From NCBI GenBank assembly GCA_001695595.3, contig MBPM02000068.1:1-64000 (forward strand): DNA of 64,000 bases. The letters run 5' to 3'. Shown here piece by piece: positions 40,316-51,227 of this stretch. Both the position numbers and the translations under genes were made by a program. The first letter of the stretch is position 1; each line of letters begins with the position of its first letter. The stretch is from Plasmopara viticola (lineage: Eukaryota; Oomycota; Peronosporomycetes; Peronosporales; Peronosporaceae). Below the pieces are notes generated by a model, which saw only the letters and a program-made list of their open reading frames with translations, did no database searches and was not told the DNA's origin.

Positions 40316-42420
40316 GTCCTCAAGCGAATCTCCTGAAAAGATAAAACACACCAAAAATCAAAAGATTTTTAATTGCCCTCCTTTACTATATATCGTGAGC
40401 AAAAACTCTTTTGGAAATCGTACCTTTTCGGAATATATCACAAAAAGAAGAACTCTCTTTTCGAAATCTCTCTTTACCGAAAAAAGTCATACATTATTTA
40501 AAATAAAAGTACTCGATTTATGTTTGTACTATAGGGCAAAAATTAACTTGATAGGATTTGTTACTTAAGTGAATATTTGTCTAGTGTAAAAACTTGTACT
40601 CAAGCGAATCTCCTGGAAAGATGAATCCACCAAAGATCAAAGTTTTTGAAAAACCCAGACTTCACCATATATCGTGTGCAGAAACTCTTTTGGAATCGTA
40701 CCTTATCGGAAAATATCACAATAAGAAGAAGTCTTTTATCGAAATCTCTATTTACTAAATAAAGTCATACAACAGTCCAAAAAATTGTATTCGTTTCAAA
40801 GTTTGTACTAAAGGGCAAAAATTGTACTTAAATGAACTTGGTACTAAAGTAAAAACTTGTTTAATGTAACAACTGGTACACAAGCGAATCTCCTGGAAAG
40901 ATAAAACACACCAAAAATCAAAACTTCTATAAATGCTCTCCATTTCCATATATTGTGGGCAAAAACTCTTTTGGAAATCGTACCTAATTGGAATATATCA
41001 CAATAAGTAGAATTCTCTTTTTACCAAAAAAAAATATACAATTATCCAAAAAAATTGTACTTGTTCCGAAGTTTGTACTATAGGGCAAAAATTTCACTTA
41101 ATAGAACTTGTTACTAAAGTGAATCTATTTTAGTGTAAGTTTTTGTACTCAAGCAAACCTCCTGGAAAGGTAAATTCACCAAAGTTCAAAACTTTTGAAA
41201 AAGCCCTTCTTAATCATATATCGTGGGCAAAAACTCTTTTAAAAATCGTACCTAATCGGAAAATATCACAATGAGAAGAATCCTTTTACCAAAATCTTTT
41301 TTACCAGATAGAATCATACAATAATTTAAATAAGGTACTCGTTTCAAAGTTTGTACTATAGACCAAAAACTGTATTCACTAGAATTTGTTACGTAAGTGA
41401 AAATTTGTTTTGTGTAAAAACTTGTACTCAAGCGAAACTCCTGGATAGATAAGTCCACCAAACTTCAAAACTTTTGAAAAGCCCTCCTTTACCATAATAT
41501 ATCGTGGGCAAAAACTCTTTTGGAAATCGTACCTAATCGGAAAATATCACAATAAGAAGAATTGTTCTATCGACATCTCTTCTTACTTAATAAAATCATA
41601 CAATAATCTAAAAAAGTTGTACTCGTTTCAAAGTTTGTACTTGTACTGTAAGGCAAAAACTGTACTTGATAGAACTTGTTGCTTAAGCGAAAGCTTGTTA
41701 AGTGTACGTACTTGTACTCAAGAAAACCTCCTGGAAAGGTAAATCCACCAAAACATAAATCATTTGAAGAAGCCCTCCTTTACCCTATATCATGGGCAAA
41801 AACTCGTTTGGAAATCGAAATTAATCGTAAAATATCAAATAAAGAAAATTTTTCTAACGAAATCACGTTTAACTATTTAAAATCACACAATAATCTAAAA
41901 AATGTGTACTCGTTTCAAAGTTTGTACATGAGGGCAAAAGTTGCACTTAATAGAATTTGTTACTAAAGTGAAAATTTGTTTGATGTAAAATTGTATTCAA
42001 GCGAATTTCCTAACTGGATATATCCATCAAAACTGAATACATTTAAAAAAGCCTTCCTTTTCCATATATCGTGGGCAAAAACTCTTTTCGAAATCGTACC
42101 TAATCAGAAAATATCACATTAAGTAGATGTCACTTTCCGAAATCCCTTTTTACCAAGAAAAATCATACATTGTTTAAAGAAAAAGTCCTCGTTTCAAAGT
42201 TTGTAGTATAGTGCAAAAACTTTTACTCAAGCGAATCTCCTGGAAAGATGTAACACACCAGAAATCAAAACTTTTATAATTGCCCTCCTTTACCATATAT
42301 CGTGAGCAAAAACTCTTTGGAAATCGTACCTAATAGGAATATATCACGATAAGTAGAACTCTTGTTTTGTAATCTCTTTTTACCGAGAAAAATCATACAT
42401 TGTCTAAAGAAAAAGTAATC
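40316..42420 (+). repeat. Family A monomers between D blocks
   Basis: About eight ordinary but diverged monomers. Examples of drift are ctttactatatatcg near 40,382, accataatatatcg near 41,490 and taccctatatcatggg near 41,782. No gene or other element is visible. Confidence 0.85.
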
Positions 42421-43080
42421 ATTTTAAGTTTGTACTAAAGAAAAAAATCGTACTTTAGCAAAAAATTGTTTCTAAGTAAGAATTTGTTTCGGAGTACTTT
42501 TTTTCTTTTGGAAACCACACCAAAAGTTAATCTTCTTAGATATCTTCCCTTAGGAAATGTTTTGAGCAAAAATATTTCTTTGAAAATCGTACTCAATTTA
42601 AAAAATATTAGAAAAGAGGAGTTTGTTTTATAATAATCTCTCTTAAACGAGAAAAATCCTACATTGCTCAAAAAAATGTGCTTTTTTCAATTTTTGTACT
42701 TTTAGAAAAATCATACTTCAGCAAAAATTGTACTCGATAGAAATTTTTGTACTTGAGTAAAAATTTGTTTAAATGTAGAAATTTCTTCTCGAGCAAATCT
42801 CCTGATAAGATAAACACCAAAAATCAAAAGTGCTCAAAATTTACCCTCTTAGCTTATATTGAGAGCAAGAACGTTTTTAAAAAAACGTACTTAATCGTAA
42901 AATATCAAAATAGGAGAAGTTTGTTTTATGAAAAATCTCTCTTAAACGAGAAAATTCATACATTGTTAGATTTTTTTTCTTCCAAAGTTTGTACTCTAGG
43001 AAAATTGTTATAAAGCGAAAAAGTGAGCTTAATACAATTTTTTAGCTTAAGCGAATTTTTTTTTCAATTAAAATTTTTGT
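42421..43080 (+). repeat. Diverged monomer pair D, copy 2
   Basis: D1 and D2 in the same order as at 39,651. Shared words include aagaatttgtttcggagta, ggaaatgttttgagc, aatctctcttaaacgag, tatattgagagcaag, and cttaatacaattttttagc followed by cttaagcg. Confidence 0.8.
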
Positions 43081-43820
43081 CCCCAACCGAATCTCTCGGA
43101 AATATAAACACGCCAAAAATGAAACTCCTATAAATGCCCTCCTCTACCATACATAGTGAGCAAAAACTCATTTAAAATCGTACCAAATCGGAAAAAATCA
43201 CAATAATTAAAACTCTTGTTTTAAGAAGTCTCTTTTTACCGAGAAAAATCATGCATTGTCTAAAGAAAAAGTACTCGTTTCAAAGTTTGTACTATAGGGC
43301 AAAAATTGTACTTGATAGAATTTGTGACTTTAGTGAATATTTGTCTAGTGTAGAAACTTGTGCTCAAGCGAATCTTCTGGAAAGATAAAACAAACCAAAA
43401 TTAAAAACTTTTGTAAATGCCCTCCTTTACCATATATCGTGGGCAAAAACTTTTTCGAAAATCGTATCTAATCGGGAAAAATATTAAAATAAGAAGAATT
43501 GTTCTAAAAAAATCTCTTTTTACTATTTAAAATCATACAATAATCCAAAAAATTGTACTCGTTTCAAAGTTTGCACTTTAGGGCAAAAATTGTACTTAAT
43601 AGAACTTGTTTAGTGTAAAAACTAGTACTCAAGCGAAACTCCTGGGAAGATAAATCCACTAAAACTATTTTTTTTTGAAAAAGCCCTTCTTTACCATATA
43701 TCGTGGGCAAAAAATCTTTTTGAAGTCGTACCTAATCGGAAAATATCACAATAAGTAAAACTTTCTTTTCGAAATCTCTCTTTACCGAGAAAATTATAAA
43801 TTGTTTGAACTCGTTTCATA
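43081..43820 (+). repeat. Three family A monomers
   Basis: Diverged ordinary monomers (ctaccatacatagtgagc near 43,143, ttaccatatatcgtgggc near 43,427 and 43,691) between the second and third D blocks. Confidence 0.8.
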
Positions 43821-44165
43821 GTTTGTACTAAAGATAAAAATCGTACTTGAGCAGAAAATTGTGACCTAAGTGAGAATTTGTTTCTGAGTTTTTTTTCTCA
43901 TTTGGAAACCGCACCAAGAGTTGATTTTTCTCAGATATCTTCCCTTCGCATATGTTTTGGGCAAAAACTTTTTTTGACAAACTAATTTAATCTAAAATAT
44001 CAGAATAAGAGGAGTTTTTCATTGATAGTTTTTTTTAACTAGAAAAAGCATTCTGTACCAAAACGTACTTGTTTCAATGTTTGTATATTAGGAAAAAAAT
44101 TACTTTAGCGAAAAGCCGAACTTAATACAATTTTTTAGCTCAAGTGTATTGTTTTTAGTGAAAAA
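43821..44165 (+). repeat. Diverged D copy 3 (fused D1/D2)
   Basis: One D-type monomer that begins like D1 (gagaatttgtttctgag, gcatatgttttgggc) and ends like D2 (cttaatacaattttttagc). The middle of the D1-D2 pair is missing, so this is a D1/D2 fusion. Confidence 0.75.
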
Positions 44166-44395
44166 ACTTGTGTCTAAGTGAATCTCCTGGAAAAATTAAC
44201 AGACCAAAAATTTAAACTTTTATAAATACTCATCTTTACCATGTATCGTGAGCAAAAACTCTTTTAAATATCGTACTTAATAAGAAATTATCACAACAAG
44301 AAGAGTTCTTTTTATCAATATCTCTATTTACAAATAAAAATCATACATTGTTCAAAAAGAAGTTCTCGTGTCAGATTTCGTACTTGAAATAAAAT
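44166..44395 (+). repeat. Last recognisable family A monomer
   Basis: A single decayed monomer (ttaccatgtatcgtgagc near 44,236, then ctctatttac and tcatacattgttc). After it the anchor is no longer found and family B begins. Confidence 0.75.
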
Positions 44396-46885
44396 CGTTG
44401 AAAGCGGACTTAATAGAAATAATAATCGTACTTAGCTTGATTTTTTCTTAATTATTGCGTAGATTAGTGTAAAAAAAAGGCAAAAACAGTCTTTTCAGAA
44501 AATGTCATACTTAACATTTATACTTAGCTTGTAGATATCGAAAAGAATAATTTTAAAAACTTTGCAGAAAATGGTAGTGAAACTAAATTAAGAAACGGAC
44601 TTAACAAAGAAAAATATCGTTCTTATTCGTACTTAGCTTAGCTTTTGTGGATATAGCGTAATTGAAACAATTTAAAAAGTAAACTTGGACATAGCAAAAA
44701 ATACTGCTCTCCGTATCTATACTAGGCTTAAATTTGGTGTATGTAGCGTGAACGGAAAAACGAAGTTTCAAATCGTAATAAGCCGAAAAAAATCATATTT
44801 AACACATAGATAAAGCTTATTTGGAAACGGAAATATATCGGAAAGTGGACTTAGCAGAAATGACAATCGTACTTAGATTAGATTTTTGTAACTATAGCGT
44901 AATTTAGCGTAAGAAATAGGCAAAAATAGACTTACCAGAAAATGTCGTAATATCTTGTAGAATACGCAACTTTAATTATTGAGAAAAAACTTTGCGGAAA
45001 AGTCGTACTTAACGATCGTCTCTTTTTCTTGCAGAACTAGCGTAATTAGTGATGAAACTAATTTAAGAAACGGCCTAAGAAGAAAGTATCGTTCTTATGC
45101 GTACTTAGCTTAGCTTTTGTGGATATAGCTTAATTGGAGAGATAAAAAGCTTAACGTAGGACAAACCCAGAAATACCGTTTTTATTTTCATACTTAGCTT
45201 AGATTTCGTGTATTTAGCGTGATTGGAGAAACAAATTTTCGAATCGTAATCAGCAGAGAGAAAATAGTATTTCACAATTGCACCTAGCTTGAATAATGTT
45301 ATATAGCTTGATTAAAATTGAAAAGACATTGGATAGCGGACTTAGCAGAAATGACAATCGTACTTAGCTTACTTTTTTTGTAATTATAGCGTATCAGCAG
45401 TAAAAAATAGAGAAAAATAGAATTGTCAGAAAATGTTGTACTTAAGATTTGTACTTAGCTTGTAGAAATCGCGCAACATTAATTTTTTAAATAAAAGAAC
45501 TTATCAGAAAATCTGGTACTTAACCATCGTACTTTCTTTCTTGCAGAACTAGCGTAATTGTTAGTGTAATTAATTTAAGAAACGGACTTAGCAAAAACTA
45601 TCGTTCTTATTCGTACTAAGCTTAGCTGTTGTCGATATAGCGTAATTAAAAGTCTTTCAACCAACGTCGGACATAGCAGAAAATACTGCTTTCCATATCT
45701 ATACTTTGCTTAGATCTTGTGGATGTAGCGTGATTGAAAAAAGCGAATTTTTCAAATCGTAATCAGCAAGAAAAAAGTATTTAATAATTGGACCCAGCTT
45801 AAATATTATTGATTTAGCTTGATTGGAGACGAAGACACTTTGGAATGCGGACTTAGAGGAAATGACAATCGTTCTTAGCCCAGATTCTTTGCAAATATAG
45901 CGTAAAGAATAGACGAAGACAGACTTATCAATAAATGTCATCCTTGACATTTGTACTTAGCTTGTAGATATCGCAAAACGTTAATTATTTAGAAAAAACA
46001 TTGCAGAAAATGTCGTACTTAAAAATCACTCTTCTTTTCTTGTAGAACTAGCGTAATTGGTAGTATAGTCAATTCAAGAAACGGCCTTAGCAGATAGTGT
46101 CGTTCTTATTCGTACGTAGCTTAGCTTTTTTGGATACAGCTTAATTGGAGAGATAAAAAGCTTAACGTAGGACAAACCAGAAAATACCGTTTCTTATTAT
46201 ATTCATACTTAGCTTAGATTTTGCGTATGTAGCGTGATTGGAGAAACAATTTTTTCAAATCGTAATCAGCAGAAAGAAAATCGTAATATGCAGTTGTACC
46301 TAGCTTAAATATTGTTGATCTAGCTTGATTAGAAACGAAAACACTATCAGAAAATGGACCTAGCAGAAATGACAATCGTACTTAGCTTAGATTTTTGTTA
46401 TTATAGCGTAATTAAATGCAAAAAAAAGGTAAAAACAGACTTATCAATATTTGTCGTACTTGACATTCGTACTTAGCTTGTAGAAATTGCGCAGCTGTAC
46501 TTATTTAGAAAGAACGAACTAAGCAGAAAAAATCGTACCTAACAATTGTGCTTCTTTTCTTGCAGAACTAGCGTGATTGGTTGTAAAATTTACTGAAGAA
46601 ACGGACTTAGCAGAAAGTTTCGTTCTTATTCGTACTTAGCTTTGCTTTGGGGATATATGGAGATTGGAAAGATAAAAACCTTAACGGAGGACAAGGTTTT
46701 TACTATTTTCAGACTTAGCTTAAATGTTGTGTATGTAGCGGGAATGGAAAAACGAATTTTGAAAATCGTAATCAGCAGAAAGAAAATCGTATTTACAATT
46801 GCACCTTGCTTAAATTTTGTTAATATAGCTTTATTGGAAATGAAAACATATTGGAAAGCGGATTTAGCAGAAATGACAATCGTGC
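44396..46885 (+). repeat. Satellite family B, subfamily B1, plus orientation
   Basis: Subunits of about 85 bp built on the words cagaaaatgtcgtactta, cgtacttagcttagatttt and atagcgtaattgg, arranged six to a higher-order unit. The landmark agaaatgacaatcg or its variant recurs near 44,419, 44,860, 45,351, 45,862, 46,369 and 46,872, giving a period of about 500-510 bp after a shorter first unit. The unit also holds ttcttttcttgcagaactag and agcgtgattggagaaac. Long open frames here are short and lack similarity to anything I recognise. Confidence 0.9.
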
Positions 46886-46889
46886 TTTA

Positions 46890-47055
46890 CGGTGACAGCT
46901 ATGCCGCTTGAAGTATGGCATGCTCCTGACACTGTATTTGGCGTGTGGTCTATCGTGAGAGATTTATAACAATTGCTTATGCTAGCGCTATGACGAATGT
47001 GTCAGACAATGTAACAGTGCAAATTTTCGTTGCTAACATGAGGGTGAAAAGAAGT
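46890..47055 (-). repeat. Isolated relic of satellite family C
   Basis: Between the plus and minus B1 blocks lies a non-B segment that aligns by eye with the reverse complement of family C (56-64 kb). Shared blocks include tggcatgct, gtgtggtctatcgtgagag, gcgctatgacgaatgtgtc and gtaacagtgcaaattttcg. It is diverged and truncated on both sides, so it is an old dispersed copy and not part of the main C array. Confidence 0.75.
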
Positions 47056-47059
47056 CTAA

Positions 47060-48655
47060 TTTTAATTACGACATTTTTTTATAAGTGTTTTTTTTTTACT
47101 TCTAATTACGCTATAATATCAAAATTTTAAGCTAAGTACGATTGTCATTTCTGCTAAGTTCGCTTCCCAACATACTTTCGTTTCCAATTAAGCTATATCA
47201 AAGACTGTTTAAGATGGGTGCAATTGTTAGATACGATTTTCACTCTGCTAATTACGATTTTTTATAATCAGGCGGTATACACAAAATCATAGCTAAGGAC
47301 AGATACTGAACACGGTATTTTCTGCTATCTCCGACGTTTGCTTTTTAAAAACTCCAATTACGCTATATTAACAAAAACTTAGCTAAGTACGAATATGAAC
47401 GACATTTTCTGCTAGGTCCGTAACTTCGATAAATTTCACTACCAATTACGCTAGTTCTGCAAGAATAGAAGTACCATTGTTAAGTACGACATTTTCTGCT
47501 AAGTTCGTTCTTATCAAATAATTAAAGTTTCGCGATACTTACAAGCTAAGAACGAATGTTAAGTACGACCTTAGTTAATAATTCTATTTTTTTCTTACAC
47601 TGATTATGCTATAATTACAAAAATCTAAGCTAAGTACGATTGTCATTGCTGCTAAATCCGCTTTCTAATATGTTTTCGTTTCTAATAAGCGACATCAACA
47701 ATATTTATGCTAGGTGCAATTGATAAATACGATTTTCTTTCTGCTGATTACTACTATTATAAAATTGTTTTTTCCAATCCCGCGACATACACAAAATATA
47801 AGCTAAGTATAGATACTTAGAATGGTACCATCTGCTATGTCTGACATTATATTTTCAATCCGACAACCTTCAATTATGCTATATCCACAGAAGCTAAGTA
47901 CGAATAAGAACGATATTATCTGCCAAGTTCGCTACATAGATAATTTGCGCTACCAATCACGCTAATTCTGCAAAAAAAGAAGCACGATTGTGAAGTACGA
48001 CATTTCCTGCTAATTTTTTTTCATAATTGAAGTTACACGATATTTACAAGCTAAGTACAAATGTTAAGTACGACATTTTTGAATAGTTTGTCTTTGTCTA
48101 TTTTGTACTTTTAAACAACGCTATAATTACAAAACTTTTAGCCAAGTACGATTGTCATTTCTGCTAAGTCCGAGATCAATAGCTTTTTGTTTCCAATCAC
48201 GTTATCTCAACAATATTTAGGCTAGGCGCAATTGTTAAATATGATTTTCTTTCTTCTAATTACGACTCCAAGATTTTTTTTTAATCACGCGGCATACACA
48301 AAGTCTAAGGTAAAGATATGATTCTAGAAAGCGGTATTTTCTGCTGTCCGACGTTAGTTTTTTTCATCCAAATAGGCTATTCCACGAAAGCTAAGCTAAG
48401 TACGAATAAGAACGATATTTTTCGCTAAGTCTTTTTCTCAGATTTAGTTCACTACCAATCACGCTAGTTCTGCTGGAAAAGAAGCACGATTGTTAAGTAC
48501 GACATTTTCTGCTAAGTTCGGTTCTTAAAATAATTACAGTTTCGCGACATCTACAAGTTTAGTACAAATATCAAGTACGACACTTATCTACGAGTTTATT
48601 GTCTACCTTTTTATGCATTTCATCACGCTATAATTACCAAAATTTAAGCTAAGTG
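47060..48655 (-). repeat. Satellite family B1, inverted orientation
   Basis: The same higher-order unit as at 44.4-46.9 kb but reverse-complemented: tttctgctaagttcg, gctaagtacgattgtcat and ccaattacgct. The landmark cgattgtcat recurs near 47,141, 47,639 and 48,151 (periods about 498 and 512 bp), so about three inverted units are present. Confidence 0.9.
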
Positions 48656-48715
48656 AGCAGCACGAAAATATAAGACGAGGCTTTGGTACAAAGGCAAAGC
48701 TAACATAAAGACGAA
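48656..48715. other. Short unassigned junction
   Basis: About 60 bp at the switch from minus-oriented B1 to plus-oriented B2 (for example gtgagcagcacgaaaatata) match neither family clearly. No element ends are visible. Confidence 0.5.
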
Positions 48716-49536
48716 TAAGCTTAGCGTAATTAATTAAAATAAAAAAGCGAATTTTGCAGAAAATGTTGTACTTCACAGCCATTCTTCGCTTAGATTTTGT
48801 ACTTATAAAGAAAATGAAAATGAATAAAAAACGTAGCAGAAAATGTCGTACTTAAAAATGGCATTCGCTTAATATTTGTTGATATTGCGTAATTGAAATA
48901 ATAATTAATAAATAACGAAATTAGCAGAAAATGTCGAACTTAACAGGAATTCTAGGCTTACATAATATAGATGTGTAACGTAATCGGAATATATTTTATT
49001 TGATTCGTACTTAGTGGAAAGTGCCGCACTTCACAGTAGTACTCAGAATTTGTAGATATAACGTGAAAAAAAGAGACTTAAAAGTACTTTGCAGAGAATA
49101 TCGTTCTTGATCGTACTTGGCTTGGATTAAGAAGGGTATAGCGTAATTGGAAATATTTTTGATAAATACGAGGTTAGCAAATATTTCGCACTTAACCGTA
49201 ATTCGCTAAGATTTTGTAGATATAGCGTAATTTGCTAAAAGGCAAATTAAAAGCAAACTTGGCACTGGTAAGTATTTTACTTCACTTGAATTTATACTTA
49301 TAGCGAATAAAAAAATATAAAGAAAGGCGTAACAGAAAATGTCGTACTCAACAATGGTATTCGCTTAGTTATTGTGGATATTGCGTAGTTGGAAGAATTA
49401 ATAAATAAAAGACGAGCTTGGCAGAAAATGTCGCTCTTAACAGTAGTTCTTAGCTCACATATGGTAGATGTAGCGTAATCCGGATATAATTATTTTGGAA
49501 TCGTAGTTAGCAAAAAGTGCCGTGCTTTACAATAGT
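48716..49536 (+). repeat. Satellite family B, subfamily B2, plus orientation
   Basis: Subunits of about 85-95 bp related to B1 but with their own words: aaagtgccgtactttacaa, tagctcagattttgtag, gagaatatcgttcttgatcg, and tagctcacatatggtagatg. The gtgccg landmark recurs at 49,021 and 49,517 (496 bp). The block is cut by the TIR element that follows. Confidence 0.88.
49525..49536 (+). repeat. Target-site duplication, left copy of TIR element
   Basis: ctttacaatagt directly before the element. It pairs with ctttacactagt at 50,214-50,225, with one mismatch. The uninterrupted B2 consensus reads ctttacaatagtacttagc once, so the element splits one B2 subunit and duplicates these 12 bases. Confidence 0.8.
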
Positions 49537-50212
49537 GCCGCGTTATCCCCCCCATTTTGTTATCCATCCCCCATTTTTGTAATTGGCTAATTAAATGGAC
49601 TACTGATTAGCTAAAACTTTGGCTTGGTTTCTAAATGTTCGTGACGCCACTACCGCTCTCCCATCTATAACACGGGCTAATTAATTTTTAATTGGTTTTC
49701 TTCTATACTGTGCGCTAAAGAATATTGTTAAGTCTTGAAGACTGCTCAAACATTAATTTCTTTATCTTAAGGGTATAGAGTTGCGCGCGGGGGAAGTGTA
49801 GAACCTAGTGCTGACAAAAATCTGAATCACGGTAAGAGCGTCAATCATTTCACCAATATTTGATGCGGTTGGTTAGCTTAAAACAAGGCGATGCCTATTG
49901 GGGATGGCCTAGTGATAACAACGGTAAGCACTGTATAGGTCATTTTGGTTGAAGATGGTAACATGTTCATGGTCTCCAAACGAAGTGTGATCGTAGGAAT
50001 GGGCAATTGTATGAGAGAGTGTGAGTGTAAATGTGAATGTGAGAAATGTAGTCTACGGATGGTGAAGTAAACAGCAAAAAGAGGTTAAGAGGAAAGTGGC
50101 GTCACGAACATTTAAATACCAAGCCCGAGTTTGAGCCAATCAGTAATTTATCTAACTAGCCAATTACAAAGATGGGGGATGGATCACGAAACGGAGAGAC
50201 GGATAACGCGGC
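49537..50212. mobile_element. Non-autonomous DNA transposon with TIRs of about 115 bp
   Basis: A 676-bp element with inverted ends. It starts gccgcgttatcc and ends ggataacgcggc, perfect inverse complements over 12 bp. The inverted similarity continues inward for about 115 bp (49,537-49,651 and 50,095-50,212), including ccatcccccat, tttgtaattggcta and aaatgttcgtgacgccac. Identity over the arms is roughly three quarters to four fifths by eye. The centre of about 440 bp has no open frame of note, so the element cannot code for its own transposase. Long TIRs with a target duplication of about 9-12 bp fit Mutator-like elements best among families I know. The assignment is inference. Confidence 0.85.
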
Positions 50213-50262
50213 TCTTTACACTAGTACTTAGCTCAGAATTTTCAGGCAAAAAAACATTTAAA
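50213..50262 (+). repeat. B2 sliver between two transposons
   Basis: About 35-50 bp of B2 (actagtacttagctcagaat and adjoining bases) left between the two inserted elements. The B2 text resumes at 51,228, so the next element lies inside the same B2 subunit. Confidence 0.7.
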
Positions 50263-51227
50263 AACGGGAGAATGAATGAAAGATACCTTTTTCAAATTAA
50301 ATGAAGAAAATATAATTAAATGGAAAAATTGTACCTTGAATCACAAGTTTTCCACTTAAATGAAAAAATCTAACTACGAAGTAAAAATCTATAGAGAAAT
50401 GCAAAATCATAAAAATGTACCTAACGCATTGAAGAAAATATACTTGTATGCTGCGCATTACTGGTGCATCGACGCTTATTGTGTCTCACTTGACCACAGC
50501 TGCCACATCGGTAAACACTTTCTGGCACGTCAACTTCTCATGTAGCATGCCGTGACTCGATCCGATTCTTTTTGGGTCGACCTTTTTTTTGGACGGATTT
50601 AGTTGAAGATGCTCAGTCTTAGCTAATTCAGTTTTTGTCACAAATGGCTTCACTTCGAGTGCTTCATCGTAGGCAAGTAGATAAGTTTTGGATTCTCAAA
50701 TAACAATTCGGTACGTGCTGCTATGAGGTGTCGACATGGAACATTCATATCCTTACATAGCCAGATGTGCAGGTACCACTGGTACTGTTTACTTCTACAG
50801 CATACTCCATTGGCTTGTTTGTTTCAATTAGAACCGACACAACAAACGATGTAGTTGAACTAAAACATACTTGAATTATTTCCACATTTTTGACATTGAA
50901 CTGATGCAACTGGCAGCATAGGACGTAACCATACCACAATGCTTAGTCTGTCCAGCAGACTCGAGCCACTTTGTAACAAGTAGATTTGAACCCGCGCCCT
51001 CTCTCTGTTTGCATTGCATTTAACCATCTTTTCAGAGATTGTATGCAGTAAAATTATTATTTGAAGGTATCAATTCTCTACTTTTATTTTTTACATGTGT
51101 ATTTTTGCCATTGTTGCAAAAAAAATATTGCTAGGTATATTTTTTTGCTTAATTATCATTTTATGTTTGGAGGAGTATTTTTTTCCATTTAATTCAGAAA
51201 AACGTATATTTTTTCCATTGTCCCGTT
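50263..51227 (-). mobile_element. Degenerate MULE-like DNA transposon relic
   Basis: A segment of about 965 bp, foreign to family B, bounded by imperfect inverted ends. It starts aacgggagaatg and ends cattgtcccgtt, and similarity continues inward about 50 bp (left tttttcaaattaaatg, right catttaattcagaaaaa). Near both ends the word ttaaatg followed by an A-run recurs several times, resembling subterminal repeats. The middle encodes, on the minus strand, the broken C-terminal part of a transposase. No clear target duplication could be assigned because the flanks are A-rich. The element is far shorter than an intact MULE, so it is internally deleted. Confidence 0.75.
50412..50939 (-). pseudogene. 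MULE-type transposase C-terminus (SWIM + CCHC zinc knuckle), broken
   Basis: Reading the minus strand, a first open stretch (from about 50,939) has a hydrophobic strand-like segment followed by Cys residues near 50,770. After a frame change comes KDMNVPCRHLIAAR (Cys-x-His at about 50,728-50,739), which is the end of a SWIM zinc-binding motif. A second frame change leads to a lysine-rich stretch. A third, at an eight-base run near 50,583-50,590, leads to GRPKKNRIESR, then an in-frame TGA, then CGSCGQVRHNKRRC (50,466-50,507), a perfect C-x2-C-x4-H-x4-C zinc knuckle. SWIM, basic GRPKK-type linker, zinc knuckle is the known C-terminal order of MuDR/MULE transposases. The DDE core is absent. With several frameshifts and a stop it cannot be functional. 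Confidence 0.75.

Larger units (their letters stand above)
1..44395 (+). repeat. Satellite family A array (about 270-bp monomers)
   Basis: About 160 tandem copies of an AT-rich monomer run through this stretch, all in one orientation. I phased them on the anchor ccatatatcgtgggc and its variants. Successive anchors at 1662, 1944, 2209, 2471, 2750, 3029 and 3309 give monomer lengths of 262-282 bp. Each monomer contains, in order, the anchor, a word like aaaactcttttggaaatcg, a word like tatcacaataag, a ctctttttac stretch, several ttgtact words and finally caagcgaatctcctggaaag. The array continues beyond the left edge of the window. Open frames inside it recur with the monomer period and mostly start at TTG, so I treat them as chance. 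No transcription unit is visible. A centromeric or pericentromeric role is possible but not shown by the sequence. Confidence 0.97.

Noticed and set aside
1..44395. Many open frames of 60-107 codons on both strands, recurring with similar peptides
   Set aside because: They recur with monomer or HOR period, overlap on both strands, mostly start at TTG and not ATG, lack domains and are broken by one-base changes in sister copies. They are by-products of the repeat.
49537..51227. One composite transposon made of the TIR element and the MULE relic
   Set aside because: Each has its own, different inverted ends, and a B2 sliver lies between them. They are annotated separately, though a shared transposase type is possible.
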